64,000 nucleotides of DNA from Rhizobium sp. Leaf371 (lineage in GTDB: Bacteria > Pseudomonadota > Alphaproteobacteria > Rhizobiales > Rhizobiaceae): positions 75,853 through 139,852 of the forward strand of contig NZ_LMQB01000025.1 in assembly GCF_001424045.1 (NCBI RefSeq), in the 5' to 3' direction. The position numbers and the translations under genes are program-made. A model generated the notes under the pieces. It made no database searches. It saw only the letters and a list, made by a program, of their open reading frames with translations, and was not told where the DNA came from. Of this stretch, positions 44,584 to 53,922 are shown one piece after another (the stretch's first letter is position 1; the number at the start of each line of letters is the position of its first letter).

Positions 44584-45399
44584 TCATTTGCCCGCGCCGG
44601 CGATCTGGTCGCCATCGCGGGTGAGGAAATAGGCGGCGAGGATCGGGAGGAGCGTCACGAGCACGACGACCATGGCGACCACATTGGTGACCGGCCGCTG
44701 GCGTGGGCGGATCAGTTCCTCCAGCATCCAGATCGGAAGCGTCGATTGCTGTCCGGCCGTAAACGTCGTGACGATCACCTCGTCGAACGACAAGGCGAAG
44801 GCGAGCATGCCCCCGGCCAGAAGCGCCGTCGCGATGTTCGGCAGGACGACATAGCGGAACGTCTGGAAGCCGTCGGCGCCGAGATCCATCGACGCTTCCA
44901 CGAGCGAGCCCGACAGCCGGCGAAAGCGCGCGACGGCATTGTTGTAGACGACGACGATGCAGAAGGTGGCATGGCCGAGAACGATGGTGAAGAACGAGAA
45001 CGGGATATCCGCCATCGAGAAAGCCGACCGCAGCGCGATGCCGGTGATGATGCCGGGCAGGGCGATCGGCAGGATAACGAGCAGCGAGACGGCTTCCCGA
45101 CCGAAGAAGGCGGAACGGGAGACGGCCGCCGCGCAGAGCGTGCCGAGCACGAGCGCGATGGCGGTCGCCAGGCTCGCCACCTTCACCGACAGCGTCAGCG
45201 CCGCCCAGACATCCGGTCGGTTCCAGGTGACGGCGAACCATTCGAGCGTCAGCCCCGGCGGCGGAAACCGATAGCTCTTCTCCTCCGTGGTGAAGGCGTA
45301 GAGGAAGATCAGCAGGATCGGCAGGTGCAGGAAAAGGAGACCGAGGCAGGCGGAGATCTTGAGCGGCAGCGGCGCCCGGTCGAAACGGTCAGAGCGCAT
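44584..45399 (-). CDS. polyamine-type ABC transporter permease (PotC/YdcV type)
   Basis: This encodes 271 residues with six hydrophobic helices. The EAA coupling loop is [23 protein letters not shown], and the tail has [22 protein letters not shown], typical of PotC-like subunits. It starts inside the 3' end of the other permease gene (11-bp overlap), so the two are coupled. It forms the channel with the protein at 45389 for a putrescine or spermidine importer. Confidence 0.9.
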   Translation of the reverse strand: MRSDRFDRAPLPLKISACLGLLFLHLPILLIFLYAFTTEEKSYRFPPPGLTLEWFAVTWNRPDVWAALTLSVKVASLATAIALVLGTLCAAAVSRSAFFGREAVSLLVILPIALPGIITGIALRSAFSMADIPFSFFTIVLGHATFCIVVVYNNAVARFRRLSGSLVEASMDLGADGFQTFRYVVLPNIATALLAGGMLAFALSFDEVIVTTFTAGQQSTLPIWMLEELIRPRQRPVTNVVAMVVVLVTLLPILAAYFLTRDGDQIAGAGK

Positions 45400-46351
45400 C
45401 GAAAGCTCCCATGCGGCGGGCGGCCCAAAGGTAAACGCCCATGATGACGATGGGCACCAGCGTGAAGGCGGCGGCAAGGGGTATGTTGCCGGCGGTGCCC
45501 TGCTGCGCATAGACCGCCTGGCCGATGAAGAGGCGCGAGGAGCCGATGATCTGCGGTATGATGTAGTCGCCGAGCGTGAGCGAGAAGGTGAAGATCGAGC
45601 CGGCGACGATGCCGGGCAAAGCCAGCGGCAGCAGCACATGGCGAAACGTCTGGCGCGGATGGGCGCCCAGGTCCGCCGAGGCCTCCACGAGGCTTCCGGA
45701 CACCCGTTCGAGCGCTGCCTGGATCGGCAGGATCATGAAGGGCAGCCAGACATAGACGAAGACGAGGAAGGTGCCGGTATAGCTGACCGACAGCGAGTTG
45801 CCGCCGATGACCGGGATGGACAGCCAGGCATCGAGCAGCCAGAGCAGATGCAGCTTGGCGAACAGCCAGGTGAGGATGCCTTCCTTCGCAAGGATCAGCT
45901 TCCAGGCATAGATCTTCACGAGGTAGCTCGACCAGAGCGGCAGCATGACGCCGAGATAGAACACGGCTTTCCAGGCGCCTTTCGCGTAGCGCGCGGCGTA
46001 GTAGGCGACGGGAAAGGCAATGACGATCGACGCCAGCGTCACGCTCGCTGCCATCGCAACGGTGCGCAGGATGATGTCGAAATTGGCGTCCGAGAAGAGC
46101 TGCCGATAGGTGGCCAGCGTCGGCTCGTAGGTGACGAGGCCGGAAAAATCATCGATGGCGAAGAGGCTTTGCGCAAGAAAGATCGCGAGCGAGCCGAGAT
46201 AGACGACCCCGAGCCAGAGCAGCGGCAGGCAGAGAAGCAGCGCGAGAAAAAGCGTCGGGTGCCGCCACAGCCTATCGGACAGGCGGCCAGGGCCGCGCCT
46301 GCCCGACACCGCGGCCGCATGCCTCTCCCCGCCCTGCGACACCAGCGCCAT
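45389..46351 (-). CDS. polyamine-type ABC transporter permease (PotB/YdcU type)
   Basis: This encodes 320 residues from the ATG at 46351, which shares one base with the ATPase stop. A basic N-terminus leads to six helices with a long periplasmic part ([19 protein letters not shown]), [20 protein letters not shown], and the EAA loop [22 protein letters not shown]. The ending [12 protein letters not shown] is typical of PotB-like proteins. It pairs with the permease at 44584. Confidence 0.9.
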   Translation of the reverse strand: MALVSQGGERHAAAVSGRRGPGRLSDRLWRHPTLFLALLLCLPLLWLGVVYLGSLAIFLAQSLFAIDDFSGLVTYEPTLATYRQLFSDANFDIILRTVAMAASVTLASIVIAFPVAYYAARYAKGAWKAVFYLGVMLPLWSSYLVKIYAWKLILAKEGILTWLFAKLHLLWLLDAWLSIPVIGGNSLSVSYTGTFLVFVYVWLPFMILPIQAALERVSGSLVEASADLGAHPRQTFRHVLLPLALPGIVAGSIFTFSLTLGDYIIPQIIGSSRLFIGQAVYAQQGTAGNIPLAAAFTLVPIVIMGVYLWAARRMGAFDAL

Positions 46352-47346
46352 CAGGCATCCTCCATCACATGGAGGTCCCGTCTGTCGAAGGCGAGGCTCA
46401 CGGGCTCGCCTGCCGCGGGGAGCGGCGTGCCCGCGGCAAGCGAGGCCACGATGCGCTCGCCGCCGCAATCGAGCGTCAGCCGGTTGACCGGGCCGAGAAA
46501 GCTGGCAGCGACCGGAACACCGACGAGGCCGAGCTGGCCTGCGGCCGGGGTCCCGATCACGATCGACTCCGGCCGCAGGCTGGCGGCAGGCGCGTCGAGG
46601 CCCAGATGCTCGCACTGGGCGCGGGAGAGCACGTTGGAGGAGCCGACGAAATCGGCAACGAAACGCGTCTTCGGCCGGCGGTAGATCTCCTCCGGCGTGC
46701 CCACCTGGCGCACCTTGCCCTCGTGGAACACGGCCACCCGGTCGGCCATCGACAGAGCTTCGCTCTGATCGTGGGTGACGAAGATGAAGGTGAGCCCGAG
46801 CGTCTTCTGCAGGCTTTTCAGCTCCTCCTGCATCTGCTCGCGCAACTTCAGGTCCAGCGCGCCCAAGGGCTCGTCGAGCAGCAGCACGCGCGGCCGGTTG
46901 ACCAGCGCGCGAGCCAACGCCACGCGCTGGCGTTGGCCGCCGGAAAGCTGGCCGGGCTTGCGCGCGCCATAGCCGGGCAGCGCGACCATGGCCAGCGCCT
47001 CTTCCGCCGCCCGCCGCCGTTCGGTCTTGCCCATCCCCTTCACCATCAGCCCATAGGCGACGTTGTCGAGGATCGAGAGATGCGGAAACAGCGCGTAGTC
47101 CTGAAAGACGGTGTTGACGTTGCGCCGGTACGGCGGCACGCCTTCCGCGGTCTCGCCGAAGATCTCGATATGCCCGGAGGTCGGTTGCTCGAAGCCGGCG
47201 ACCAGCCGCAGGCAGGTCGTCTTGCCGGAGCCGGAAGGGCCGAGCATGGCAAAGAACTCGCCTTCCGCAACCGCAAGATCAACGCCATCGACGGCGCGGA
47301 CGCTGCCGAAATGGCGCGAGACGTTTTCAAAGAGGATGGCGTTCAT
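46351..47346 (-). CDS. polyamine-type ABC transporter ATPase (PotA/YdcT type)
   Basis: This encodes 331 residues from the ATG at 47346. It has Walker A GPSGSGKTT, Q-loop VFQDYALFPH, signature LSGGQRQRVALARALV, Walker B VLLLDEPLGALD and FVTHDQSEAL. A C-terminal TOBE-like regulatory domain follows (LRPESIVIG, RLTLDCGGERI). The pattern is that of PotA/CysA-type importers. The upstream gap to the binding-protein gene holds a stem-loop and a duplicated 11-mer. Confidence 0.93.
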   Translation of the reverse strand: MNAILFENVSRHFGSVRAVDGVDLAVAEGEFFAMLGPSGSGKTTCLRLVAGFEQPTSGHIEIFGETAEGVPPYRRNVNTVFQDYALFPHLSILDNVAYGLMVKGMGKTERRRAAEEALAMVALPGYGARKPGQLSGGQRQRVALARALVNRPRVLLLDEPLGALDLKLREQMQEELKSLQKTLGLTFIFVTHDQSEALSMADRVAVFHEGKVRQVGTPEEIYRRPKTRFVADFVGSSNVLSRAQCEHLGLDAPAASLRPESIVIGTPAAGQLGLVGVPVAASFLGPVNRLTLDCGGERIVASLAAGTPLPAAGEPVSLAFDRRDLHVMEDA

Positions 47347-47399
47347 AGGAAATCCTGTCGAAGCCAAGAGAGTGGCATGGACGTCAGACGCCGCCGCGA

Positions 47400-47425
47400 C
47401 CTTCTCCTCGCAGGCGGGGAGAAGG
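47400..47425 (-). terminator. stem-loop between polyamine-binding protein and ATPase genes
   Basis: The arms CCTTCTCC (47400-47407) and GGAGAAGG (47418-47425) form an 8-bp stem with a 10-base loop. It lies in the 161-bp gap between the binding-protein stop and the ATPase start. It is weaker than the matching elements in the other two importers of the window. Confidence 0.5.
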
Positions 47426-47507
47426 ACAGACGGTGCCGAAGCTTGCCCGGACGAAGCTTGCCTGCCCGAGCAGCTTGGGAAACGAACGACGTTTCAGGGA
47501 CTGCGAA

Positions 47508-48668
47508 TTACCGCCCGCCGATGACGCCGATATAGTCGGACACCCAGCGGTGATAGGGCACGCACTCGCTTTGGCTCGCGCATTTGGCGACCGGCGTCTT
47601 CCAGAATTTCACCTTCTCGAAGTTGTCGTAGCCGTTCGTCTTGCAGCCTTCGTCCGTCAACAGCGCATTGCCCTTGCAGGCTGCGCCGACCGAGGGGTTG
47701 GCGCCGAACCAGGCGGAGACGTTGCCCTGGACCTTGGGCGAGAGCGAGTGCTCCATCCACATATAGGCGCAGTTCGGATGGGCGCTTTCGGAGGAGAGCA
47801 TCGTCGTATCGGCCCAGCCTGTCGTGCCCTCCTCAGGGAAGACGGCGGCGATCGGCTGCTTCTCTGCCGTCAGAAGGTTGACCTGGAACGGCCAGGAGCC
47901 GGAGGCGACGACACCTTCGTTCTTGAAATCGTCGATCTGGATCATGGCGTCGTGCCAGTAACGGCCGACCAGCGTGCGCTGGACGCGCAGGATATCGAGC
48001 GCGGCCTTGTACTGGTCTTCGTTGAGCTCGTAAGGGTCCTTGATGCCGAGTTCCGGCTTGTGCGCCATCAGATAGTTGGCGGCATCCGCCACATGGATCG
48101 GCCCGTCATAGGCCTGCACGCGACCCTTGTTGGACTTGCCGTCGGGCAGGGTCATCTCCTCGAAGACGACCTTCCAGCTCTTCGGCGCTTCGCCCTTGAA
48201 GGCGTCCGTATTGTACATGAGGACGTTCGGCCCCCAGACATAGGGCGTGCCGTAATGGACGCCCTTCACCGTATGCCAGGGAGCATCCTGCATCCGGGCG
48301 TCGAGCGTCTTCCAGCTGGGAATGAGATCGGTATTAACAGGCTGCACGCGCTTGCCGGCGACCAGCCGCAGCGACGCATCGCCCGATGCGGTCACGAGGT
48401 CGAAGCCGCCTTCGTTCAGCAGCGCGACCATCTCGTCGGATGTCGCCGCGGTTTTCACCGACACCTTGCAACCGCTCGATTTCTCGAAGTCGGTCACCCA
48501 GTCATAGGCTTTGTCGGTTTCGCCGCGCTCGATATAGCCGGCCCAGGCGACGATCGACAATTCGCCTTCGCCCTTGCCAAGCGTCTTCAAAGGCTCCTGG
48601 GCAAGGGCGGATGTGGCAAAGGCCAGCGACACGGCAAGGGTGGTGCAGGACTTCAGAATCTTGATCAT
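47508..48668 (-). CDS. polyamine-type solute-binding protein (PotF/YdcS-like)
   Basis: This encodes 386 residues from the ATG at 48668 (GGGAGATC upstream). The signal peptide is KSCTTLAVSLAFATSALAQ. The mature protein has GELSIVAWAGYIERGETD, VSVKTAATSDEMVALL, FDLVTASGDASLRLVA and late EGTTGWADTTMLSSES, the group 1 polyamine and Fe-like binding fold. The GTTGWADT segment and genome context fit YdcS-like putrescine-binding proteins. It feeds the ATPase and permeases encoded downstream. A LysR regulator lies just upstream on the same strand. Confidence 0.88.
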   Translation of the reverse strand: MIKILKSCTTLAVSLAFATSALAQEPLKTLGKGEGELSIVAWAGYIERGETDKAYDWVTDFEKSSGCKVSVKTAATSDEMVALLNEGGFDLVTASGDASLRLVAGKRVQPVNTDLIPSWKTLDARMQDAPWHTVKGVHYGTPYVWGPNVLMYNTDAFKGEAPKSWKVVFEEMTLPDGKSNKGRVQAYDGPIHVADAANYLMAHKPELGIKDPYELNEDQYKAALDILRVQRTLVGRYWHDAMIQIDDFKNEGVVASGSWPFQVNLLTAEKQPIAAVFPEEGTTGWADTTMLSSESAHPNCAYMWMEHSLSPKVQGNVSAWFGANPSVGAACKGNALLTDEGCKTNGYDNFEKVKFWKTPVAKCASQSECVPYHRWVSDYIGVIGGR

Positions 48669-48785
48669 CTGTGATCTCCCGGTTCGGCCGATGTTCGGCT
48701 CATTTGTTCCCGGTCGAAACGTGCCGCGCTTCTGCCGCATTCGCAAATTCATTAAACAGATAGGCGGTATCGGTTTTTCCGAAAC

Positions 48786-49697
48786 CTAACCGCGACCGCG
48801 GCTGCTGCGCAGCGTTTCCACGACGCCGATGAAATCCCGCGCCGACTGCGGCAGGCTGGAGCCTTTCCGCCAGACCATGCCCACCTGCACGACGGGCAAG
48901 GCACCGGAGACGTCGCGGCTCTCGATCCTGTCGCCTTCCAGAGACCAGGGGCGGTAGACGAGGTCGGGCAAAAGCGCGATGCCCGCGCCGGTGGCCACCA
49001 GACTGCGCACGGCCTCCACCGAGCGCGTGCGGAACGCGACATGCGGACGCGCGCCGAGGGCGGCGAGCAGCTTGCCGGTGTTCTCCTCGATCTCGTCCAC
49101 CGTCAGCATGATCAGCGGTTCCCGCGCGACATCCGAAATGGAGATGATATCGGCCGAGACCAGCCGATGGCCGAGCGGCAGCCAGAGCCTGTAGGGCGAG
49201 GTCTCGATGATCTCCGCCTGAAGCGCCATCCGGTCGCGCAGATTGGAGATGACCATGACGGCGACGTCGAGTTCGCCGCCGATCAGGAGGTGTTCGAGAT
49301 AGGAGCCATTGTCCTCGATGGCGCTGACATCGACCGAGGGAAAGGCCCGCCGGTAGCGCGCCAGGAGATCCGACAGAACGTAGCCCGCCACCAGCGACGT
49401 CACGCCGAGATTGAGCTTGCCGGTCGCCGTTTCCGGGGTCTGGCTGAACGAACGGCGCGCATCCTGAACCCCGGCCAGGATCTTCGTTGCATGCCGCAGG
49501 AACTGGTGACCGTTATGAGTGATGTTGAGGCCGCGCGGATGCCGGTCGAAGAGGGCGACGCCGAGGTCGCTTTCAAGCTCCTTGATCGCCTCCGTAATCG
49601 AGGATTGCGAAATGGACAGGTTCTGCGCCGCCCGGGTGACGGAGCCCTGTTCGGCAACGGCGACGAAAAACTGAAGCTGGCGGAGCGTGAAGGCCAT
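48786..49697 (-). CDS. LysR-family transcriptional regulator
   Basis: This encodes 303 residues. The N-terminal winged helix is plain: MAFTLRQLQFFVAVAEQGSV, TRAAQNLSISQSSITEAIKE and DRHPRGLNITHNGHQFL. The remaining residues form the two-lobed effector-binding domain. It is on the same strand as the importer and ends 117 bp before its binding-protein start, an unusual non-divergent position for a LysR regulator of that operon. Control of the polyamine genes is plausible but not shown. Confidence 0.9.
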   Translation of the reverse strand: MAFTLRQLQFFVAVAEQGSVTRAAQNLSISQSSITEAIKELESDLGVALFDRHPRGLNITHNGHQFLRHATKILAGVQDARRSFSQTPETATGKLNLGVTSLVAGYVLSDLLARYRRAFPSVDVSAIEDNGSYLEHLLIGGELDVAVMVISNLRDRMALQAEIIETSPYRLWLPLGHRLVSADIISISDVAREPLIMLTVDEIEENTGKLLAALGARPHVAFRTRSVEAVRSLVATGAGIALLPDLVYRPWSLEGDRIESRDVSGALPVVQVGMVWRKGSSLPQSARDFIGVVETLRSSRGRG

Positions 49698-49772
49698 CTC
49701 GTGGTTATCGGGATGTCGCTCTCGAATGGCAAGTCCCGCGACCTTGTGCGGTCTATCGGCCGGGTTTTGTCC

Positions 49773-50270
49773 TCAAGGCGTGCGGTTTTTCCCGGCCAGC
49801 AGGTCCGCCAGCGTCACGGGTCGCAATCCTTGCGCATCGACCCCGACATCGAACTGCCGCGGCATGGGCTTCAGGCGCCCGTGCGAGTGGCCATGCAGAT
49901 CGATGGACTTCTTGCCCATCTGGTTCCAGGTGCGGAAGGCGTAGTGACAGAGGATGAGATGATGGCCGTCGAGCCGCATCTCTGCATAGGCCTGCACGCT
50001 CGACCACCCCTTCGCCTGTATCGTCGTTTCCGGGTCGTTGTTGCCGATGATCAGATGTTTGCGGCCATGCAAGGCGGCGAGCATCTGCACGCAATCGCCG
50101 CGCTTCGAGATCACGTCGCCCAGATGCCAGACCTCGTCCTCTTCTCCGACGACCGCGTTCCAGTTGGCGATCAGCGCGGCATCGTGCTCGGCCATGGTCC
50201 GGAAAGGGCGGCGATCGATGCGCAGGACGCGCGGATCGCCGAAATGGGTGTCGCCGGTAAAGTAGATCAT
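49773..50270 (-). CDS. metallophosphoesterase
   Basis: This encodes 165 residues with all the calcineurin-like motifs in order: DTHF at the N-terminus, WHLGDVIS, LIIGNNDPE, LCHYAF and DLHGHSHG. These bind two divalent metals. The short length and sequence style match small stand-alone phosphoesterases whose substrate is unknown, often annotated as metallophosphatase or YfcE-like. It stands 75 bp upstream of the LysR gene on the same strand without clear functional linkage. Confidence 0.88.
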   Translation of the reverse strand: MIYFTGDTHFGDPRVLRIDRRPFRTMAEHDAALIANWNAVVGEEDEVWHLGDVISKRGDCVQMLAALHGRKHLIIGNNDPETTIQAKGWSSVQAYAEMRLDGHHLILCHYAFRTWNQMGKKSIDLHGHSHGRLKPMPRQFDVGVDAQGLRPVTLADLLAGKNRTP

Positions 50271-50393
50271 GGCCGGGAACTGGCGTCGGCGCGGGCGAGA
50301 TCAAGCCTTGCCGCACCGTTGCCGGTCAGGGCGCGACAACGCCACATGAGCGTCCCGCTTGACGTCGCTCCGTCGTGCCACAGGTTCCGGCCC

Positions 50394-50561
50394 ATGAAGG
50401 AACCGCGTTACACCAAATCCAGTCTCCCGCAGAAAGTCTGTGCCGCCTGCGGCCGGCCGTTTTCCTGGAGGAAGAAGTGGGCGCGCGATTGGGACACCGT
50501 CAAGACGTGTTCGGAGCGCTGCAAGGGCGATCTGCGGCGGAAGACGCCCCGAGGCGGATGA
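50394..50561 (+). CDS. DUF2256 zinc-ribbon-like small protein
   Basis: This encodes 55 residues. Two pairs of cysteines (VCAACGRPFSWRKKW and KTCSERC) are arranged as in DUF2256, a short basic C4 zinc-ribbon-like family. The ATG at 50394 begins right at the conserved lysine-rich part (MKEPRYTKSSLPQK). The family has no known function; in many genomes it lies near DASH-type cryptochrome genes, which are not seen here. The gene is single and divergent from the metallophosphoesterase. Confidence 0.75.
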   Translation: MKEPRYTKSSLPQKVCAACGRPFSWRKKWARDWDTVKTCSERCKGDLRRKTPRGG

Positions 50562-50764
50562 TGTGGGAACCTGTGTTTTTATCGCGGTGCGATAGAAAAT
50601 CTTAAGGTTGGTCAGGGCCACCGCTTCCGATCCCCGCGTTTTCCTTAGTGCCATCTTTAGGATTTGCAGCCACACTGGCGATCCTGCAACCACCGTCGAG
50701 ATGAAAACGGATTTCCAGCGTGATTTCTGCCGAGAGCAAGCGGTCTGACAAAGAGGCTCCGGAC

Positions 50765-52414
50765 ATGCGGGCCTCGGACATGCAGGCACTCGACCGTGCG
50801 TGGCAGATGGGATGCACGGGACGATCGACCCTCGCGCTGGAGATCGCACACGGCGTTCACTCGGCATCGGTCCAGCGTGACGACCCCCACGTGCAGGCGC
50901 GCAGCGCTTACGAGATTTCGTGGTACTGCTTCCAGCTCGGCAAGTCCGAGATGGGTCTCGACTATGCCGAGCAGGCCGTCACGATCTGGCGTCATCTCGA
51001 CCAACCCGCCTTCGAGGCGCAGGCGCTCAGCATTCAAGCCTGGCTGAACATGGAGCTTGGACAGCTGGAAGAGGCCGTCGCGCTGGCGGCGGAGGCACTG
51101 GATATCGCCGACCAGAGCGGCGATCTGCGCGCGCGCTCCCTCGCCATCAACGTCACCGGAGTCATCTTCTGGTTGTCCCGGCAGCCGCCTCTGGCAATCG
51201 ATTACTGCGGCCGCGCGGTCGCGCTGGCGCAGGAAGCCGGCGACCGGAGTTTCGAGTGCTGGTGGCTCATCAATCTCGGCGGCGCGCAGTCGGAGGCGGC
51301 CTACATGGCGCTGGAGGCCGGAGACCGTGCGGCCTTCGACGCAGCCATCGGTCCGGCGATCGAGGTGACCCATCGCGCCAACGACCTCGCCCGCTCGCTC
51401 GGAGACACCTGGGCGGAGCGTCTCTGCCTCGGAAACCTTGCCGAATACTGCAATGCGGCCGAAGACTTCCTCAGCGCAGAACAATTTCTGGCCCGCTATC
51501 GCGATATTGCCAACGAAGACGATTTGCGGGGCGAGGGACACTATCTCGACATTCTCGGTCGGACGCTGATCTCGCTGAGGCGCTATGAAGAGGCACTGGT
51601 GCCGCTTCAGCATGCGCATGTGCTCGCCACAGGCAGTGGCAATGTCGAGACGCTGATGTTTGCCTGCCTCTATCTCTCCAGGGCGCACGAACACCTCGGA
51701 GCGTTCGAACCGGCGCTCGACTTTCACAAGCGCTATCACAGCCTGCACCAGCAGTTCACCGCCGAGCGGACCCAGCGCAATGCGCGGCTTGCCGACATTC
51801 GCTACGAGACGAAGAAGCTGCGAATGCTGCTCGACACGGAGGCTGGGCGGACGGCCGAGATCGCCCGCTCGTTTGCGGCGCTGCAGCAGCAGACCACGAT
51901 GCTGACGGAGGCGGCGAATACCGACCCCCTGACCGGCCTCGGCAATCGCCGCCGACTGGAAGCGGCGATGGACGCGGTCGAAGCCTCCGGCGAAGGCTAC
52001 ATGCTGGCCGTGCTCGACGTCGATCACTTCAAGGCGATCAATGACAAGCTTTCGCACATCGTCGGTGATCGCGTGCTGATCGCACTCGGCGCGCTGATCA
52101 GAGGCGCGTTGCGGGCGCCGGATCTTGCGGTTCGTTTCGGTGGCGAAGAGTTTGTCTTGCTGATGACCGGCGTGACGGTCGGGCAGGCGAAGAAGACCTG
52201 CGAGCGCATCCGCCTGACGATCGCCCGCCATGACTGGTCGCCGGTCGCATCCGGTCTGTCCGTGACCGTCAGCATCGGCATTGCGCTTTCGTCGGAAAGC
52301 GGTATCCCGCATGAAATTCTCGAAATTGCCGACCGCAATCTCTATCGCGCCAAGCAGGCGGGCCGGAACAGGGTCGTGCTGTCGCCGCGAGCAGGCTCAT
52401 CCTCAAACAGATGA
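50765..52414 (+). CDS. diguanylate cyclase with N-terminal TPR-like repeats
   Basis: This encodes about 549 residues from the ATG at 50765 (GAGG upstream); a GTG at 50720 would add 15 residues. Residues 1-340 form repeated helical pairs of TPR type (LDYAEQAVTIWRHLD, LNMELGQLEEAVALAAEALD, RYEEALVPLQHAHVLA). A coiled-coil linker leads to the GGDEF domain (ANTDPLTGLGNRRRLE). It has RFGGEEF, and an RAPD inhibitory site five residues earlier, so cyclase activity and feedback inhibition are expected. No membrane segment is present. TPR-GGDEF proteins may sense protein partners. Confidence 0.9.
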   Translation: MRASDMQALDRAWQMGCTGRSTLALEIAHGVHSASVQRDDPHVQARSAYEISWYCFQLGKSEMGLDYAEQAVTIWRHLDQPAFEAQALSIQAWLNMELGQLEEAVALAAEALDIADQSGDLRARSLAINVTGVIFWLSRQPPLAIDYCGRAVALAQEAGDRSFECWWLINLGGAQSEAAYMALEAGDRAAFDAAIGPAIEVTHRANDLARSLGDTWAERLCLGNLAEYCNAAEDFLSAEQFLARYRDIANEDDLRGEGHYLDILGRTLISLRRYEEALVPLQHAHVLATGSGNVETLMFACLYLSRAHEHLGAFEPALDFHKRYHSLHQQFTAERTQRNARLADIRYETKKLRMLLDTEAGRTAEIARSFAALQQQTTMLTEAANTDPLTGLGNRRRLEAAMDAVEASGEGYMLAVLDVDHFKAINDKLSHIVGDRVLIALGALIRGALRAPDLAVRFGGEEFVLLMTGVTVGQAKKTCERIRLTIARHDWSPVASGLSVTVSIGIALSSESGIPHEILEIADRNLYRAKQAGRNRVVLSPRAGSSSNR

Positions 52415-52538
52415 CGGCTCGACGCCCGGCCGGGCTATCTCCGCCGTCGGCGCGTCTATAAAGTCTCCTCGTGAAGGACTCGAAGTTGCCGAGGGCTTCG
52501 GCCTTGGAGACAGGCATGGCGAGAGTGGGGATGACGCG

Positions 52539-53846
52539 ATGATGACAATGGACGAAGCTCTGGATCGCGCTGGAACAGGCCGCTTCCAGCGCAGGCTGTT
52601 GGGGGTCTTCGGTCTCGTCTGGACGGCCGACGCCATGCAGGTGCTGGCCGTCGGCTTCACCGCGGCCTCCATCGCCGCCACATTTCAACTGACCGTGCCC
52701 CAGGCGCTGCAGACGGGCACCCTGTTCTTCCTCGGAATGTTGATCGGTGCGGTCGTCTTCGGTCGGCTTGCGGACCGGTGGGGTCGCCGGCGCGTGCTGC
52801 TCCTCACCGTCGCCTGCGATGCCGTCTTCGGGACGCTTTCCATTTTCGCGCCGGATTTCACGAGCCTGCTCGTCTTGCGGTTCCTCACCGGTATCGCCGT
52901 CGGCGGAACCCTTCCCGTCGATTATGCCATGATGGCGGAATTCCTGCCGGCGCGAAACCGGGGCCGCTGGCTCGTCATGCTGGAAGGGTTTTGGGCCGTG
53001 GGCACGCTGGTGATCGCCCTTGCCGCCTGGGCCGCGAGCATTGCCGGCGTTGCCGATGCCTGGCGCTATATCTTTGCCGTCACCGCGCTGCCGGCGATCA
53101 TCGGCGTTGGCCTCCGCTTTTTCGTTCCGGAATCGCCGTTCTATCTGCTGCGCGCGGGGCGTGCCGAGGAGGCGAGAGCGATCGTCAATCGCATGCTGGC
53201 CCTGCATGGAAAGCCGGTTCTCTCGGAAAACGACCAGCTGGTCGCCGCGCCTGCAACGGCATCCGAAGGCGTATTCTCACCCGCTCTACGCCGCCGCAGT
53301 CTGCTCATCCTTGCCGTCTGGTTTCTGGTGTCCGTGTCCTATTACGGCATTTTCACCTGGATGCCGGCGCGCCTCGCCAGCGAGGGCTTCGGCTTCGTGC
53401 GCGGCTATGGCTTCCTGGTGTTCGTGGCGCTCGCCCAGATCCCGGGCTATGCGCTGGCCGCGTTCGGCGTGGAGCGCTGGGGTCGGCGCCCGACGCTGAT
53501 CGGCTTCTGCCTGTTGTCGGCGCTCGGCTGCCTGCTCTTCGTCCTGTCTCCGGACGATCTGCTGATCGGCGCCTCGTTGCTGGTCATGAGCTTTGCGCTG
53601 CTGGGAACCTGGGGCGCTCTCTATGCCTTCACGCCGGAGCTCTATCCCACCGCCTCCCGCGCGACGGGCATGGGGGCGGCCGGTGCCATGGCAAGGCTCG
53701 GCGGTCTCATCGCTCCGACCCTGATGACGGTCGTCGTCACGTTCGGCGTCGGCGTTGCGGTCGGCCTGTTTGCCGCCCTTCTCGTCTGCGCGGCGCTCGC
53801 CGCCCGCCTGATCGATGCGGAAACGCGGCAAGCCTCGCTCGGCTGA
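52539..53846 (+). CDS. MFS transporter, sugar/aromatic-acid-type
   Basis: This encodes 435 residues with 12 predicted helices. It starts MMTMDEALDRAGTGRFQRRL, the usual opening of NiaP/SV2-like and sugar-porter-type MFS proteins. The conserved GRLADRWGRRRVLLL loop lies between helices 2 and 3, then PESPFYLLRAGRAEEA and a second GVERWGRRPTLIG loop. LYPTASRATGMG near helix 11 is also typical. The substrate may be an organic acid, nicotinate-like compound or sugar. The gene stands alone between the TPR cyclase and the convergent gndA. Confidence 0.88.
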   Translation: MMTMDEALDRAGTGRFQRRLLGVFGLVWTADAMQVLAVGFTAASIAATFQLTVPQALQTGTLFFLGMLIGAVVFGRLADRWGRRRVLLLTVACDAVFGTLSIFAPDFTSLLVLRFLTGIAVGGTLPVDYAMMAEFLPARNRGRWLVMLEGFWAVGTLVIALAAWAASIAGVADAWRYIFAVTALPAIIGVGLRFFVPESPFYLLRAGRAEEARAIVNRMLALHGKPVLSENDQLVAAPATASEGVFSPALRRRSLLILAVWFLVSVSYYGIFTWMPARLASEGFGFVRGYGFLVFVALAQIPGYALAAFGVERWGRRPTLIGFCLLSALGCLLFVLSPDDLLIGASLLVMSFALLGTWGALYAFTPELYPTASRATGMGAAGAMARLGGLIAPTLMTVVVTFGVGVAVGLFAALLVCAALAARLIDAETRQASLG

Positions 53847-53922
53847 TATCCGTATCGGACTCGACCAGAAGCCGGAGCGGGCAGGCAAAGTTCTACCCGC
53901 TCCGGCAATTTGTATGCAACGA

